A stretch of DNA of 7,838 nt from an uncultured Actinomyces sp. (GCA_938040725.1 CALHZX010000048.1:1-7838), one strand, 5' to 3'. Shown: positions 1 to 7,215, counted from the stretch's first letter. Numbers and translations are program-made. Notes: generated by a model from the letters alone, not told the origin.

Positions 1-2331
1 CAGCAGCGGACCGAGCGGGCGGGCGCGGGCGGCGACGTCCTGTTCGCGGGCCCAGGTGACCTGCTCGTCGGCGCGGCGGGCCACGTCGTGGGCGCGCTCG
101 GCCTCGGCTCGGGCGGCTTGCGCGGCGGATTGGGCGCGGGCCAGCTCCTGGGCTTCCTTGGCGCGTTGGGCGTCTTCCTCGCGCAGGGCTTTCAGGGCGT
201 CGTTCGCCTCGCGGATGCGCCGGTCCAGGTGGGTGTTCGCCTCGCTGAGTTGCTCGGAGACCTCGGCCATGCGAGCCTGGGCGGCCTCGGCCTGCGCGCA
301 AGCCTCCTCGTAGTCGGCGCGCACGGAGAGTACCGAGGATGCCTGGCGGCCACCCTCCACCGACCAGGAGCGCAGCACGTCACCGTCCTCGGTGACGACG
401 GCTCGGACGCCGGGCACGCCCAGCACGGCCGCGGCGGTCTCAAGGGAGCAGGCGACAACCCCGTCCAGCAGGGAGACGAGCGGCGCGGCGGCCCCCTCGC
501 AGGTGACGACGTCGGCGAGCCACGTCGCGCCCTCGGGCAGCTCGGCGCGCACGCCGCCGCCGGTCCCATCCGCAGGATCGTCGGAAGAAGCGGAAGAATC
601 AGATGCCACGACCAACCGCAGCGAGCGCCCGGCCGTGCGGGCCGCATCCAGCTCGCCCAGGCCTCGGGCCAGGGAGTCGACGACGACCGCGTCGGCAAAG
701 GGTGCCAGTGCGGCGGCGACGGCGTCTTCGAAACCGGGGGCGACGTGCAGGAGGGGCGCGACCTGGCCGAGCACGCCGGGGCGTCCGAGCAGCTCGGCGG
801 TACCGTCCTCGGGGGCGAGCAGCTGCTCGAGCGCGTCGCGACGCGCCTCCCAGCGCGCATGATCGGCGCGCGCCTCGCGCTCAACGCCGAGCAGCTCATC
901 CACGCGGGTGCGCGCGACGTCGCGGCGAGCGGAGGCCTCGGCGTGTGCGCGGGCCGCTCCCCCACCGGTTTCGTCCTCGGACAAGGAAACCGAAGCGGCA
1001 GAGTCGTCCACACCAACGATGCCCATAGACGACACGGGCACGGCTTTCTCGGCTGCCTCGGCGCGCTCCTGAGCCGCGCGGTACGCGCCCCACGCACGGT
1101 CGGCCTCGGCGATCGCGGCCTCCAAACGAGAGGCGGCCGTGGAGGCATCGCCCGTCAGGCGCGCGACCTTCTCGCGGTGGTCGGCGATGACGCGGTTGAC
1201 GCGGGCGAGCTCACGGGACGCTGCATCGTCAGCGTCCTCCGCGGCCTCTCGCGCGCGAGTCGCGGACGTCAGGGCAGAGCGCGCGGCCTCAACCTGCCCA
1301 ACCAGGGCGGCATCCTCGGCGCCAGCGACGCGGGCCCGCTCGTCAAGCTCATCGGGATCTTCGCCGCCCGGGGGCAGCTCGGGGGTCGCGCGCAGGGAAA
1401 CCTTCTGGGTCGCGGCCATCAGCGTGCCGCGCAGGCGCTCGGTGATCGTAGTGAGCGACTGCCAGTCGGAAGATGCCTGATCGAGCGCCGGCGAGGACGT
1501 ACGTTCCGCATCTTCCAAACGCGAAAGCTCGGAGCGCGCGGCGGCTATCTGCTCCTCGAGCGAGGCGCGGCGCTCGGCGGCTGACTCGTCCGACGCCTCG
1601 AGCACCGACAGCTTGGAAAGCGCAGAGGACAGGTCATCGGCGAGCAGGCGCGCCTTCGCGTCGCGCACGCGCGCCTGGATAAGAGAGGCGCGACGAGCGA
1701 CCCTCGCCTGGCGGGCAAGGGGCCCCAGCTGGCGGTGAATCTCGTTCGTCAGGTCCAGGACACGCACGAGGTTCGCGTCCATGTCGGACAGCTTTTTGAG
1801 TGCGCGCTCCTTGCGGCGGCGATGCTTGAGGACGCCCGCGGCCTCCTCGATGAAACCGCGACGCTCCTCGGGCGTGGAGGACAGGATCGCGTCGAGCTGC
1901 CCCTGGCCGACGATGACGTGCATCTGACGGCCCATGCCCGTGTCGGACAGAAGCTCCTGCACGTCCAGCAGCCTCGCCGGAGTGCCGTTGATGGAGTATT
2001 CGGAGCCGCCCCCACGGAACAGGGTGCGGCTGATCGTCACCTCGGAATACTCGATGTCGAGCAGCCCGTCGGTGTTGTCGATCGTCAGGTCCACCTGGGC
2101 GCGCCCCAACGCCGCGCGCCCAGATGTCCCCGCGAAAATCACGTCCGCCATGTGCCCGCCGCGCAGCGCGCGGGCACCCTGCTCGCCCATGACCCAGGCG
2201 AGCGCGTCGACGACGTTCGATTTACCCGACCCGTTGGGGCCGACGACGCACGTGATGCCCGGCTGGAGGGCGAGCGTGGTCGCACTGGCGAAGGACTTAA
2301 AGCCCCGCAGCGTCAGGTTCTTGAGGTACAC
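1..2331 (-). CDS. smc: Chromosome segregation ATPase Smc, N-terminal part (3' end beyond window)
   Basis: Smc is the core ATPase of the bacterial condensin that loads on and organises the chromosome. The 777 codons seen are open throughout. The N-terminus MYLKNLTLRGFKSF is the family's usual start and fixes the GTG at 2331; an in-frame TAA lies three codons upstream. The Walker A motif GPNGSGKSN is at residues 31-39, the Q-loop region (QMHVIVGQGQLDAIL) near 133-147, and the first coiled-coil arm runs from about 170 to 510. The hinge spans about 515-665 and contains a Ser/Asp/Gly-rich loop near 575-593. The return arm begins after it. The signature motif, Walker B and the rest of the C-terminal arm are outside the window. 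A non-helical stretch interrupts the first arm at 432-457. There is no properly spaced ribosome binding site: AAGG abuts the GTG directly. With ndk ending 20 bases upstream, co-transcription and perhaps translational coupling are likely (inference). Confidence 0.97.
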   Translation of the reverse strand, partial: MYLKNLTLRGFKSFASATTLALQPGITCVVGPNGSGKSNVVDALAWVMGEQGARALRGGHMADVIFAGTSGRAALGRAQVDLTIDNTDGLLDIEYSEVTISRTLFRGGGSEYSINGTPARLLDVQELLSDTGMGRQMHVIVGQGQLDAILSSTPEERRGFIEEAAGVLKHRRRKERALKKLSDMDANLVRVLDLTNEIHRQLGPLARQARVARRASLIQARVRDAKARLLADDLSSALSKLSVLEASDESAAERRASLEEQIAAARSELSRLEDAERTSSPALDQASSDWQSLTTITERLRGTLMAATQKVSLRATPELPPGGEDPDELDERARVAGAEDAALVGQVEAARSALTSATRAREAAEDADDAASRELARVNRVIADHREKVARLTGDASTAASRLEAAIAEADRAWGAYRAAQERAEAAEKAVPVSSMGIVGVDDSAASVSLSEDETGGGAARAHAEASARRDVARTRVDELLGVEREARADHARWEARRDALEQLLAPEDGTAELLGRPGVLGQVAPLLHVAPGFEDAVAAALAPFADAVVVDSLARGLGELDAARTAGRSLRLVVASDSSASSDDPADGTGGGVRAELPEGATWLADVVTCEGAAAPLVSLLDGVVACSLETAAAVLGVPGVRAVVTEDGDVLRSWSVEGGRQASSVLSVRADYEEACAQAEAAQARMAEVSEQLSEANTHLDRRIREANDALKALREEDAQRAKEAQELARAQSAAQAARAEAERAHDVARRADEQVTWAREQDVAARARPLGPLL

Positions 2332-2351
2332 CCTTGCAGGTTAGCCGTGAC

Positions 2352-2822
2352 TCAGTAAATCTCCGGGAACCACAGGGAGATTTCGCGCGTTGCGTTCTCC
2401 ACAGAGTCCGAACCGTGAATCAGGTTCTCCATGTGGGGGCTGTTCCACGCGCGACCGAGGTCGCCGCGGATCGTGCCTGCGGGAGCCGTCGTCGGATCGG
2501 TCGAGCCCATGAGTACGCGCATGCCCTCGACGACGCGCTGGCCTTCGACGATGATGGCGACGACCGGGCCGGAGCTCATGAACTCCAGGAGGCCCTCGAA
2601 GAAGGGCTTGTCCTTGTGGTCGGCGTAGTGCTCGGCGAGCAGCTCGCGGGAGGCGACCATGAGCTTGAGACCCTTGATCGTGTAGCCCTTGGCCTCGATG
2701 CGGCGCAGGATCTCACCGGTCAGGCCGCGGGCGTAGCCGTCGGGCTTGACGACGATGAGGGTGTGCTCGAGGGTGGGGTCGAGAAGGTGCTGGTGCTCCA
2801 GCAGAACACTCTTAGCGCTCAC
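2352..2822 (-). CDS. ndk: Nucleoside diphosphate kinase
   Basis: Ndk transfers the gamma-phosphate of ATP to nucleoside diphosphates through a phosphohistidine, balancing cytosolic (d)NTP pools. The 156-residue product has the family's entry strand LIVVKPDG at 22-29 and the active-site motif NLIHGSDS with catalytic His136, and it ends in the usual EISLWFPE. Bacterial Ndk is usually about 135-143 residues. Here about 17 extra residues (VSAKSVLLEHQHLLDPT) precede the conserved fold. The GTG start is supported by AAAGGAG spaced 5 bases upstream, and no other ATG, GTG or TTG in frame lies before the first conserved strand, so the extension appears real. The start overlaps the dhaM stop by four bases (GTGA), implying coupled translation with the dihydroxyacetone kinase genes. 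smc follows after 20 bases. Identity is secure; the function of the extension is unknown. Confidence 0.97.
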   Translation of the reverse strand: MSAKSVLLEHQHLLDPTLEHTLIVVKPDGYARGLTGEILRRIEAKGYTIKGLKLMVASRELLAEHYADHKDKPFFEGLLEFMSSGPVVAIIVEGQRVVEGMRVLMGSTDPTTAPAGTIRGDLGRAWNSPHMENLIHGSDSVENATREISLWFPEIY

Positions 2823-3571
2823 ATTGTCTCCTTTGATTCTGGCTGTTGCGGTGTTGCGCTTTCCAGCATATCTGTCAGCGCTGCCACCGCGTCTGTGGCA
2901 TCTGCCCCATTGGCTTCGATGTGGACGCTCTGACCTTGGGTGATGCCAAGCGCCATGAGCTCCAGGACCGATCCGCCGTCCGCCCCGTTGACAGTGACCT
3001 CGGCGTCGAAGGTGCCCGCCAGGCGCACGAAGGCGGCGGCGGGGCGCGCGTGCAGGCCGACGGGGTCCGCAACGACCGCGTCCCCCTGCGCCCACTCGTG
3101 CGAGGCCTGGGCCCCTCCCCCGCCGGGCGCGCCGGCGGCGGGGCTGGGCACCTCCTGTGCGGGCACGTCGTCCACTCGCGGGGCCAGGGCGGCTGCAACG
3201 TCGGCGACCTGGTCGAGGTCTTCGCCGAGCTGGGCCCGCACGGAGGATGCGACGGCCCCTTCGACGAGGCAGGTATCGACGAAGCGGATGCGTTCGGGCT
3301 CGTCGCTCATGTCGATGACGGATTCGACGGTCATCGTGGCTGACCCCAGGTCGGTCAGGACGATGACGCCGCTGCCGTCCCCGTCCACGGACGCAAGGGC
3401 GGCCTCGAGGGCTGCCTCCACGCGGTCGTAGGAGGTGCCGATTCGGCCGTCGTCCGTGCCTCCGGCGGCCTCGAAGTGCACATCGGGGGCCATCTGGGCG
3501 GCGAGCTCGCACACGCCGGTGGCCAGACAGGCCGAGTGGGAGACGATGACGAAGGAGACACGCACGCTCAT
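2819..3571 (-). CDS. dhaM: PTS-dependent dihydroxyacetone kinase phosphotransferase subunit DhaM (IIA-HPr)
   Basis: DhaM relays phosphate from the PEP phosphotransferase system to the ADP bound by DhaL. Residues 1 to about 130 form a mannose-type IIA domain: VSHS carries the phospho-acceptor His12, followed by the typical AAGGTDDGRIGTS and LTDLGSATM segments. A Pro/Ala/Gly-rich linker (about 131-156) leads to an HPr-like domain (about 160-240) with PVGLHARPAA, active His174, and the SVLELMALG helix. Ser201 there aligns with the regulatory serine of HPr. The C-terminus is short; the enzyme I-like third domain of the E. coli protein is absent, as in other two-domain DhaM proteins. A general enzyme I encoded elsewhere must therefore supply phosphate (inference). 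The ATG overlaps the dhaL stop (ATGA) and the TGA overlaps the ndk start (GTGA). Its own ribosome site is weak, which fits coupling to dhaL. Confidence 0.96.
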   Translation of the reverse strand: MSVRVSFVIVSHSACLATGVCELAAQMAPDVHFEAAGGTDDGRIGTSYDRVEAALEAALASVDGDGSGVIVLTDLGSATMTVESVIDMSDEPERIRFVDTCLVEGAVASSVRAQLGEDLDQVADVAAALAPRVDDVPAQEVPSPAAGAPGGGGAQASHEWAQGDAVVADPVGLHARPAAAFVRLAGTFDAEVTVNGADGGSVLELMALGITQGQSVHIEANGADATDAVAALTDMLESATPQQPESKETM

Positions 3572-4209
3572 GCTGCGCTGGCCTCGCCCGCCGCGCGTGC
3601 GGCGGCTCGCAGGATGAGGGAGGTGGAGACGGCGCCCGGGTCGAGGTGGCCGATGGAGCGTTCACCCAGGTAGGAGGCGCGTCCCTTCGTGGCACGCAGG
3701 GGTTCCGTCGCGGCTGCTCCGGCCTCGGCGGCAGTGGCGGCGGCCTCGAAGACGGCCGCTGCGCCGCTACCGGACTCAGCGGCTGCGCGGGCTGCCTCGA
3801 GCGCGGGTGTCCACGCGTCCACCATGGTCTTTTCGCCCGTGGTGGCCTTGCCGCGCGCCTGAATCCCTTCGAGCGCGCCCGCGATCACCGCTGCCACGCC
3901 CGCGCCGTCGAGCTCGCCGTCACCGGCGGCCTTCGATGCGCGCAGGAACGCCGTCCCGTACAGGGGCCCGGCGGCGCCGCCCACCGTGGACATGAGCGTC
4001 TTGGCGACCGTCTTGAGGACCTCGGCGACGCTGGCCGGCTGGCCCTGGCCCAGGGCTTCGAGCGCGGCCTTGAATCCGCGGTCCATGTTTTCGCCGTGGT
4101 CGCCGTCCCCGATCGCTCGGTCCAGGTCCACCAGGTAGTCGCGCTGCTCGGCGATATCTGCCGCTGCCAGCTCGATCCACCGGCGTGCCCACGCTGCATC
4201 TAGGCTCAT
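3568..4209 (-). CDS. dhaL: Dihydroxyacetone kinase ADP-binding subunit DhaL
   Basis: DhaL holds ADP permanently. The nucleotide is rephosphorylated by DhaM and then phosphorylates dihydroxyacetone bound in DhaK, giving glycolytic dihydroxyacetone phosphate. The 213-residue length is normal for the subunit. The magnesium/nucleotide motif is intact: DRAIGDGDHGENM at residues 30-42 supplies Asp30, Asp35 and Asp37. The helix-capping GGAAGPLYG loop follows at about 77-85, with Ala where many homologues have Ser. The C-terminal GRASYLGERSIGHLDPGA is also typical of the family. The ATG at 4209 has an AGGAG site seven bases upstream. dhaK ends 28 bases upstream, and the stop overlaps the dhaM start by four bases. 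The middle of the protein (about 140-170) is very Ala-rich, in line with the high GC content. Confidence 0.97.
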   Translation of the reverse strand: MSLDAAWARRWIELAAADIAEQRDYLVDLDRAIGDGDHGENMDRGFKAALEALGQGQPASVAEVLKTVAKTLMSTVGGAAGPLYGTAFLRASKAAGDGELDGAGVAAVIAGALEGIQARGKATTGEKTMVDAWTPALEAARAAAESGSGAAAVFEAAATAAEAGAAATEPLRATKGRASYLGERSIGHLDPGAVSTSLILRAAARAAGEASAA

Positions 4210-4237
4210 TGTGATTCTCCTTTTCCTGCCTCGTTGC

Positions 4238-5230
4238 TTACTTCCAGGCGACCGTGTTTACGGGTGCGTCGAAGAGCTCGAGGAGCTCGTCGTCGGCGCG
4301 CATGAGGGTCACGGAGACGCCGGGCATCTCCAGGCTGGTCACATAGTTGCCGACCATCTGGCGGGCAACCTCGATACCGTCCTTCTTCAGCAGGGCAGCC
4401 AGGGCGCGGAAGCAGATGTAGAGCTCGGAGATGGGAGTGCCGCCCATGCCGTTAACGAGGGCCACGACGCGCTCACCCTCGCTCAGCCCGAGGTCTTCGC
4501 GCACGCGCTCGTAGAGCTCGGCGATGAGAGCATCAGCAGTCTCCATAGAGCCGCGGCGATATCCGGGCTCACCGTGGATGCCGATGCCCAGCTCAATCTC
4601 ATCCTCGCCCAGGTCGAAGGAGGGCTTTCCGGCGTGGGGCACCGTGCAGGGGCCCAGGGCCAGACCCATGGAGCGGGTCTGATCGTTGACCTTGGTTGCG
4701 ATCCGCGTGACTTCCTCCAGGGAGTCGCCACGCTCGGCGGCAGCGCCCGCGATCTTCTCGACGAAGATGGTTCCGGCGACGCCGCGGCGCCCCGCCGTGT
4801 AGAGGGAATCTTCGACGGCCACATCGTCGTTCACGACGACCGTGGAGACCTTGATGTCCTCCATGTCGGCCAGCTCGGCGGCGGTCTCGAAGTTGAGGAC
4901 GTCCCCCGTGTAGTTCTTGACGATGTGCAGAACACCCGCACCGTGATCGGCGGCCTTCGTGGCCTCCAGGATCGGGTCGGGGGTCGGCGACGTGAAAACC
5001 GCGCCGGGCACGGCCGCGTCCAGCATACCTTCGCCGACGAAACCCGCGTGCAGGGGCTCGTGTCCGGATCCGCCACCGGAGACGAGGCCGACCTTGCCTT
5101 CCGCCTTGGGGGCGCGCCGGGTCACGAAATCCGGCGAGTAGTGGACATCGACGACATCGGGGTGGGCCAGGGCGAAACCTTCGAGGGTTTCACGAACGAC
5201 GGCGTGAACATCATTGACGAGCTTCTTCAT
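4238..5230 (-). CDS. dhaK: Dihydroxyacetone kinase substrate-binding subunit DhaK
   Basis: DhaK binds dihydroxyacetone as a covalent hemiaminal and presents it to DhaL-ATP. The 330-residue product matches the usual family length. Visible motifs are SGGGSGHEPLHAGFVG (51-66) with active-site His57, HIVKNYTGDVLNF (102-114) with Asp110, and GIGIHGEPG with His219 as the substrate-binding residue. SPTPDPI (81-87) is also typical. I chose the ATG giving MKKLVNDV, because AAGGAGG lies four bases upstream; the ATG six codons earlier (MSQGGI) would place the ribosome site inside the gene. It is the first gene of dhaK-dhaL-dhaM-ndk-smc. No DhaR, DhaQ or DhaS regulator lies in the window, so control is unknown, but the 120-base leader has an inverted repeat that could be an operator. 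Glycerol dehydrogenase and transport genes are also absent here. Confidence 0.97.
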   Translation of the reverse strand: MKKLVNDVHAVVRETLEGFALAHPDVVDVHYSPDFVTRRAPKAEGKVGLVSGGGSGHEPLHAGFVGEGMLDAAVPGAVFTSPTPDPILEATKAADHGAGVLHIVKNYTGDVLNFETAAELADMEDIKVSTVVVNDDVAVEDSLYTAGRRGVAGTIFVEKIAGAAAERGDSLEEVTRIATKVNDQTRSMGLALGPCTVPHAGKPSFDLGEDEIELGIGIHGEPGYRRGSMETADALIAELYERVREDLGLSEGERVVALVNGMGGTPISELYICFRALAALLKKDGIEVARQMVGNYVTSLEMPGVSVTLMRADDELLELFDAPVNTVAWK

Positions 5231-5234
5231 GATG

Positions 5235-5241
5235 CCTCCTT
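5235..5241 (-). promoter_or_regulatory. Ribosome binding site of dhaK (decides the start)
   Basis: Reading on the minus strand, AAGGAGG is followed by four bases (CATC) and the ATG of MKKLVND. This Shine-Dalgarno sequence lies inside the alternative upstream reading MSQGGIM, so the internal ATG at 5230 is preferred. Confidence 0.85.
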
Positions 5242-5275
5242 GCGACATTGCTCATCTGTACTTGTACGCATGATC

Positions 5276-5300
5276 AATCGTGCCACCATCGAGCACGATT
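5276..5300. promoter_or_regulatory. Perfect inverted repeat upstream of dhaK, candidate operator
   Basis: AATCGTGC (5276-5283) and GCACGATT (5293-5300) are perfect reverse complements with a 9-base spacer, 46 bases upstream of the dhaK start. A poor promoter candidate overlaps it on the minus strand: TTGGGA (5301-5306), 17 bases, then CACGAT (5278-5283). An operator at this place could control dhaKLM-ndk-smc by blocking that promoter. The symmetry is seen; the regulatory role is inferred, and no regulator family could be assigned from the sequence. Confidence 0.4.
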
Positions 5301-5302
5301 TC

Positions 5303-5342
5303 CCAACCGTGGCGGCCGCCACGATGCGGCCGCCCTGGTTGG
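5303..5342. terminator. Strong hairpin after folC, probable terminator without U-tract
   Basis: Arms 5303-5319 and 5326-5342 pair over 17 positions with one 2-base mismatch (CCAACC, mismatch, GGCGGCCGC) around a 6-base loop. The structure begins 8 bases after the folC stop, where a terminator is expected. There is no T-run on either strand, as is common for terminators proposed in high-GC actinobacteria. It could instead act as an attenuator or 3' stabiliser if transcription reads through to dhaK. Confidence 0.6.
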
Positions 5343-5350
5343 ATGACATC

Positions 5351-7021
5351 CTAGCGCGGAGAGTGGCCAGCGAGGGCCAGCATTTCACCGGCGAGCATGA
5401 CCGAGCCAAACACGAGAACTCCGCTGCGATCTGCGGGCTCGGTCCCGGCCTCGGCAATCTCCGCTGCATGATCGACCGCGTCGGCGAGCGACTCGCGCAC
5501 ATCTACCCGGTCGGGACCGAAGACCTCCCCTGCGATCTCAGCCAAGCGCGCAACATCCGCGGCACGCTCTCCCGGCATCTGGGTCACGACAAGGTGATCG
5601 ATGAACGGTTCGACCTCGGACAGGACGCCCTCGACGTCCTTGTCCCCCATCGCTGCGTACACGCCTGCGATGCGCGCGAACCCAAAGGAGGATTCCACGG
5701 CCTCGCGCAAGGTGGCCGCACCCGCGGGGTTGTGCGCGGCGTCCACGATGATCGTGGGCGAATGACGCACGACCTGCATGCGTCCCGGGCTGGAGGCGTT
5801 CATGAGGCCCTGCTCGACGATGCGACCGTCCAGACCGCGGCCGCCCATGAAGGCCTCGACGGCGACAAGGGCCGCCGCCGCGTTGTGGGCCTGATACTGG
5901 CCGAACAGCGGGACGAATACGTCCTCGTAGACCGCGGAGGGCGTGCGGATCGTAACCATCTGGCCGCCGACCCCCATCTGGCGATCCACGACCTCGAAGT
6001 CACGGCCCTCGACGCGGGCGATCGCGTCGACGGAGCGCGCCTGCTCGAGCAGGATGTCGAGGGCTTCCTCCTCCTGAGCCAGGATAACGACGACCTGGCC
6101 GGGCTTGATGATGCCGGCCTTTTCACGCGCGATTTCCTCGATCGTGGAGCCGAGCCACTTCGTGTGGTCCAGAGCGATCGGCGTGATGACGGAAACGCCC
6201 GCGTCGATAACGTTCGTGGCGTCCCAGCGCCCGCCCATGCCGACCTCCACGACGGCGGCATCGACCGGGTAGTCAGCGAAGGCCGCGTACGCCATGATCG
6301 TGAACACCTCAAAGAAGGACAGACGGGGGCCGCCCTCCTGCGCGCTGCGCTCGTCCACCATGCCGACGTAGGGCTCGATGTCCTCCCATGCGCGCACGAA
6401 GCCCTCGCGCGTGATCGGGTGGCCCTCCAGCGAGATGCGCTCACGCACGTCGAGCAGGTGCGGGCTCGTGAAGCGGCCCGTCTTCATGCCGAAAGCGGTG
6501 AGGAGTGAATCGATCATGCGCGACGTCGACGTCTTACCGTTCGTGCCCGTGATATGGATCGACGGGTAGGAGTTCTGCGGGTCGCCCAGGATGTCCAGGG
6601 CGAGCTTCACACGGTCGAGCGTGGGGTCGATGTCGTGCTCGGGTGCGCGCGCGACGATGGACTGGTAGATCTCCTGCACGCGTCCGTCCAAGGCGACGTC
6701 CTCCTCAGCCTTCGCGAGTGCGGCCTCGTGGGAAGCGCGCTCGTCGCGCGCTTCGGCAGCATCGTCGGCGAACTCCTCGTCCACCTCACCCTCGATCTCG
6801 GCGAGGACGGAGGGGTCGGGACCCAGCAGCAGCGAGTTCTCGACGAGGGCGCGCAGCGCGGCCTCGCGTTCGCTCTCCTCAGCCTGAGGGTCGGCTGCCT
6901 CCCCTGCTTCGGTCTCCTCGACCTCGTCGGCCGCTTCCAGGTACGGGATCAGGTCGGCCGGGATGCCGCCCTGCTGATCCTCGTGGGTGGGGTCTTGCCC
7001 GAAGAACGATTCGCCTGCCAT
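5351..7021 (-). CDS. folC: Bifunctional folylpolyglutamate synthase / dihydrofolate synthase FolC
   Basis: FolC joins glutamate to dihydropteroate and adds further glutamates to reduced folates, using ATP, in the cytosol. The Mur-ligase-like fold is clear: the P-loop TGTNGKTS is at 158-165, FTSPHLLDVRERI at 184-196, VVEVGMGGRWDATNVI at 257-272, the linker to the C-terminal domain near 405-415, and VDAAHNPAG at 426-434. At 556 residues it is roughly 100 longer than many homologues. The excess is an N-terminal tail: about 1-110 is rich in Asp, Glu and Ala, probably partly helical or disordered, and catalytic homology starts near residue 112. The ATG has GGAGG four bases upstream and a TAAAAT box about 30 bases upstream, so the tail is likely translated. 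folC is transcribed alone or at the head of the leftward gene group, separated from dhaK by a hairpin. Confidence 0.96.
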   Translation of the reverse strand: MAGESFFGQDPTHEDQQGGIPADLIPYLEAADEVEETEAGEAADPQAEESEREAALRALVENSLLLGPDPSVLAEIEGEVDEEFADDAAEARDERASHEAALAKAEEDVALDGRVQEIYQSIVARAPEHDIDPTLDRVKLALDILGDPQNSYPSIHITGTNGKTSTSRMIDSLLTAFGMKTGRFTSPHLLDVRERISLEGHPITREGFVRAWEDIEPYVGMVDERSAQEGGPRLSFFEVFTIMAYAAFADYPVDAAVVEVGMGGRWDATNVIDAGVSVITPIALDHTKWLGSTIEEIAREKAGIIKPGQVVVILAQEEEALDILLEQARSVDAIARVEGRDFEVVDRQMGVGGQMVTIRTPSAVYEDVFVPLFGQYQAHNAAAALVAVEAFMGGRGLDGRIVEQGLMNASSPGRMQVVRHSPTIIVDAAHNPAGAATLREAVESSFGFARIAGVYAAMGDKDVEGVLSEVEPFIDHLVVTQMPGERAADVARLAEIAGEVFGPDRVDVRESLADAVDHAAEIAEAGTEPADRSGVLVFGSVMLAGEMLALAGHSPR

Positions 7022-7051
7022 GTTTCCTCCGCTGCTCGCAGTGTCTTCGCT

Positions 7052-7057
7052 ATTTTA
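7052..7057 (-). promoter_or_regulatory. Candidate -10 box of folC
   Basis: TAAAAT on the minus strand matches the TATAAT consensus at five of six positions and stands out in GC-rich surroundings. It lies 30 bases before the folC ATG. No convincing -35 hexamer is seen 16-18 bases upstream, which is common in actinobacterial promoters. Confidence 0.55.
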
Positions 7058-7209
7058 CCGGGCCAGGTGCGGCGGGCGGCTTGTTCCGCCGGTCACGGCG
7101 CGTTGGCGCTCACTCGTCGCGCGTCGTCATCGACGAGGCCGGGGCGGGATACCCCAAACCTCCACATTCGCCGCGGGAAGCACGTCGTCACCGCACCGAC
7201 GCGGGCAGG

Positions 7210-7215
7210 TAGAAT
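7210..7215 (+). promoter_or_regulatory. Candidate -10 box of the 118-residue protein gene
   Basis: TAGAAT matches the -10 consensus at five of six positions. A weak -35 candidate, GTCACC, lies 17 bases upstream (7187-7192). Transcription would begin near 7222, giving a leader of about 30 bases with AGGAGG at 7241-7246. This promoter faces away from the folC promoter; about 150 bases separate the two boxes. Confidence 0.5.

Noticed and set aside
88..1584. A 498-codon open frame on the plus strand, and others nearby
   Set aside because: It is antisense to the intact smc frame, has low-complexity Gly/Arg-rich composition and no supported start.
2332..2351. A terminator between ndk and smc
   Set aside because: The 20-base gap contains no inverted repeat or T-run.
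5231..5248. Upstream dhaK start giving MSQGGIM
   Set aside because: The Shine-Dalgarno sequence AAGGAGG would lie inside the coding region; it is correctly spaced for the downstream ATG.
4211..6508. A 765-codon open frame on the plus strand
   Set aside because: It lies antisense to dhaK and folC, which have full family motifs. Long antisense frames are expected in GC-rich genes, and the translation resembles no protein family.
7113..7137. Inverted repeat CTCGTCG/CGACGAG between the divergent promoters
   Set aside because: Seven-base arms of CG-rich sequence with an 11-base loop are expected by chance at this base composition; no further support.
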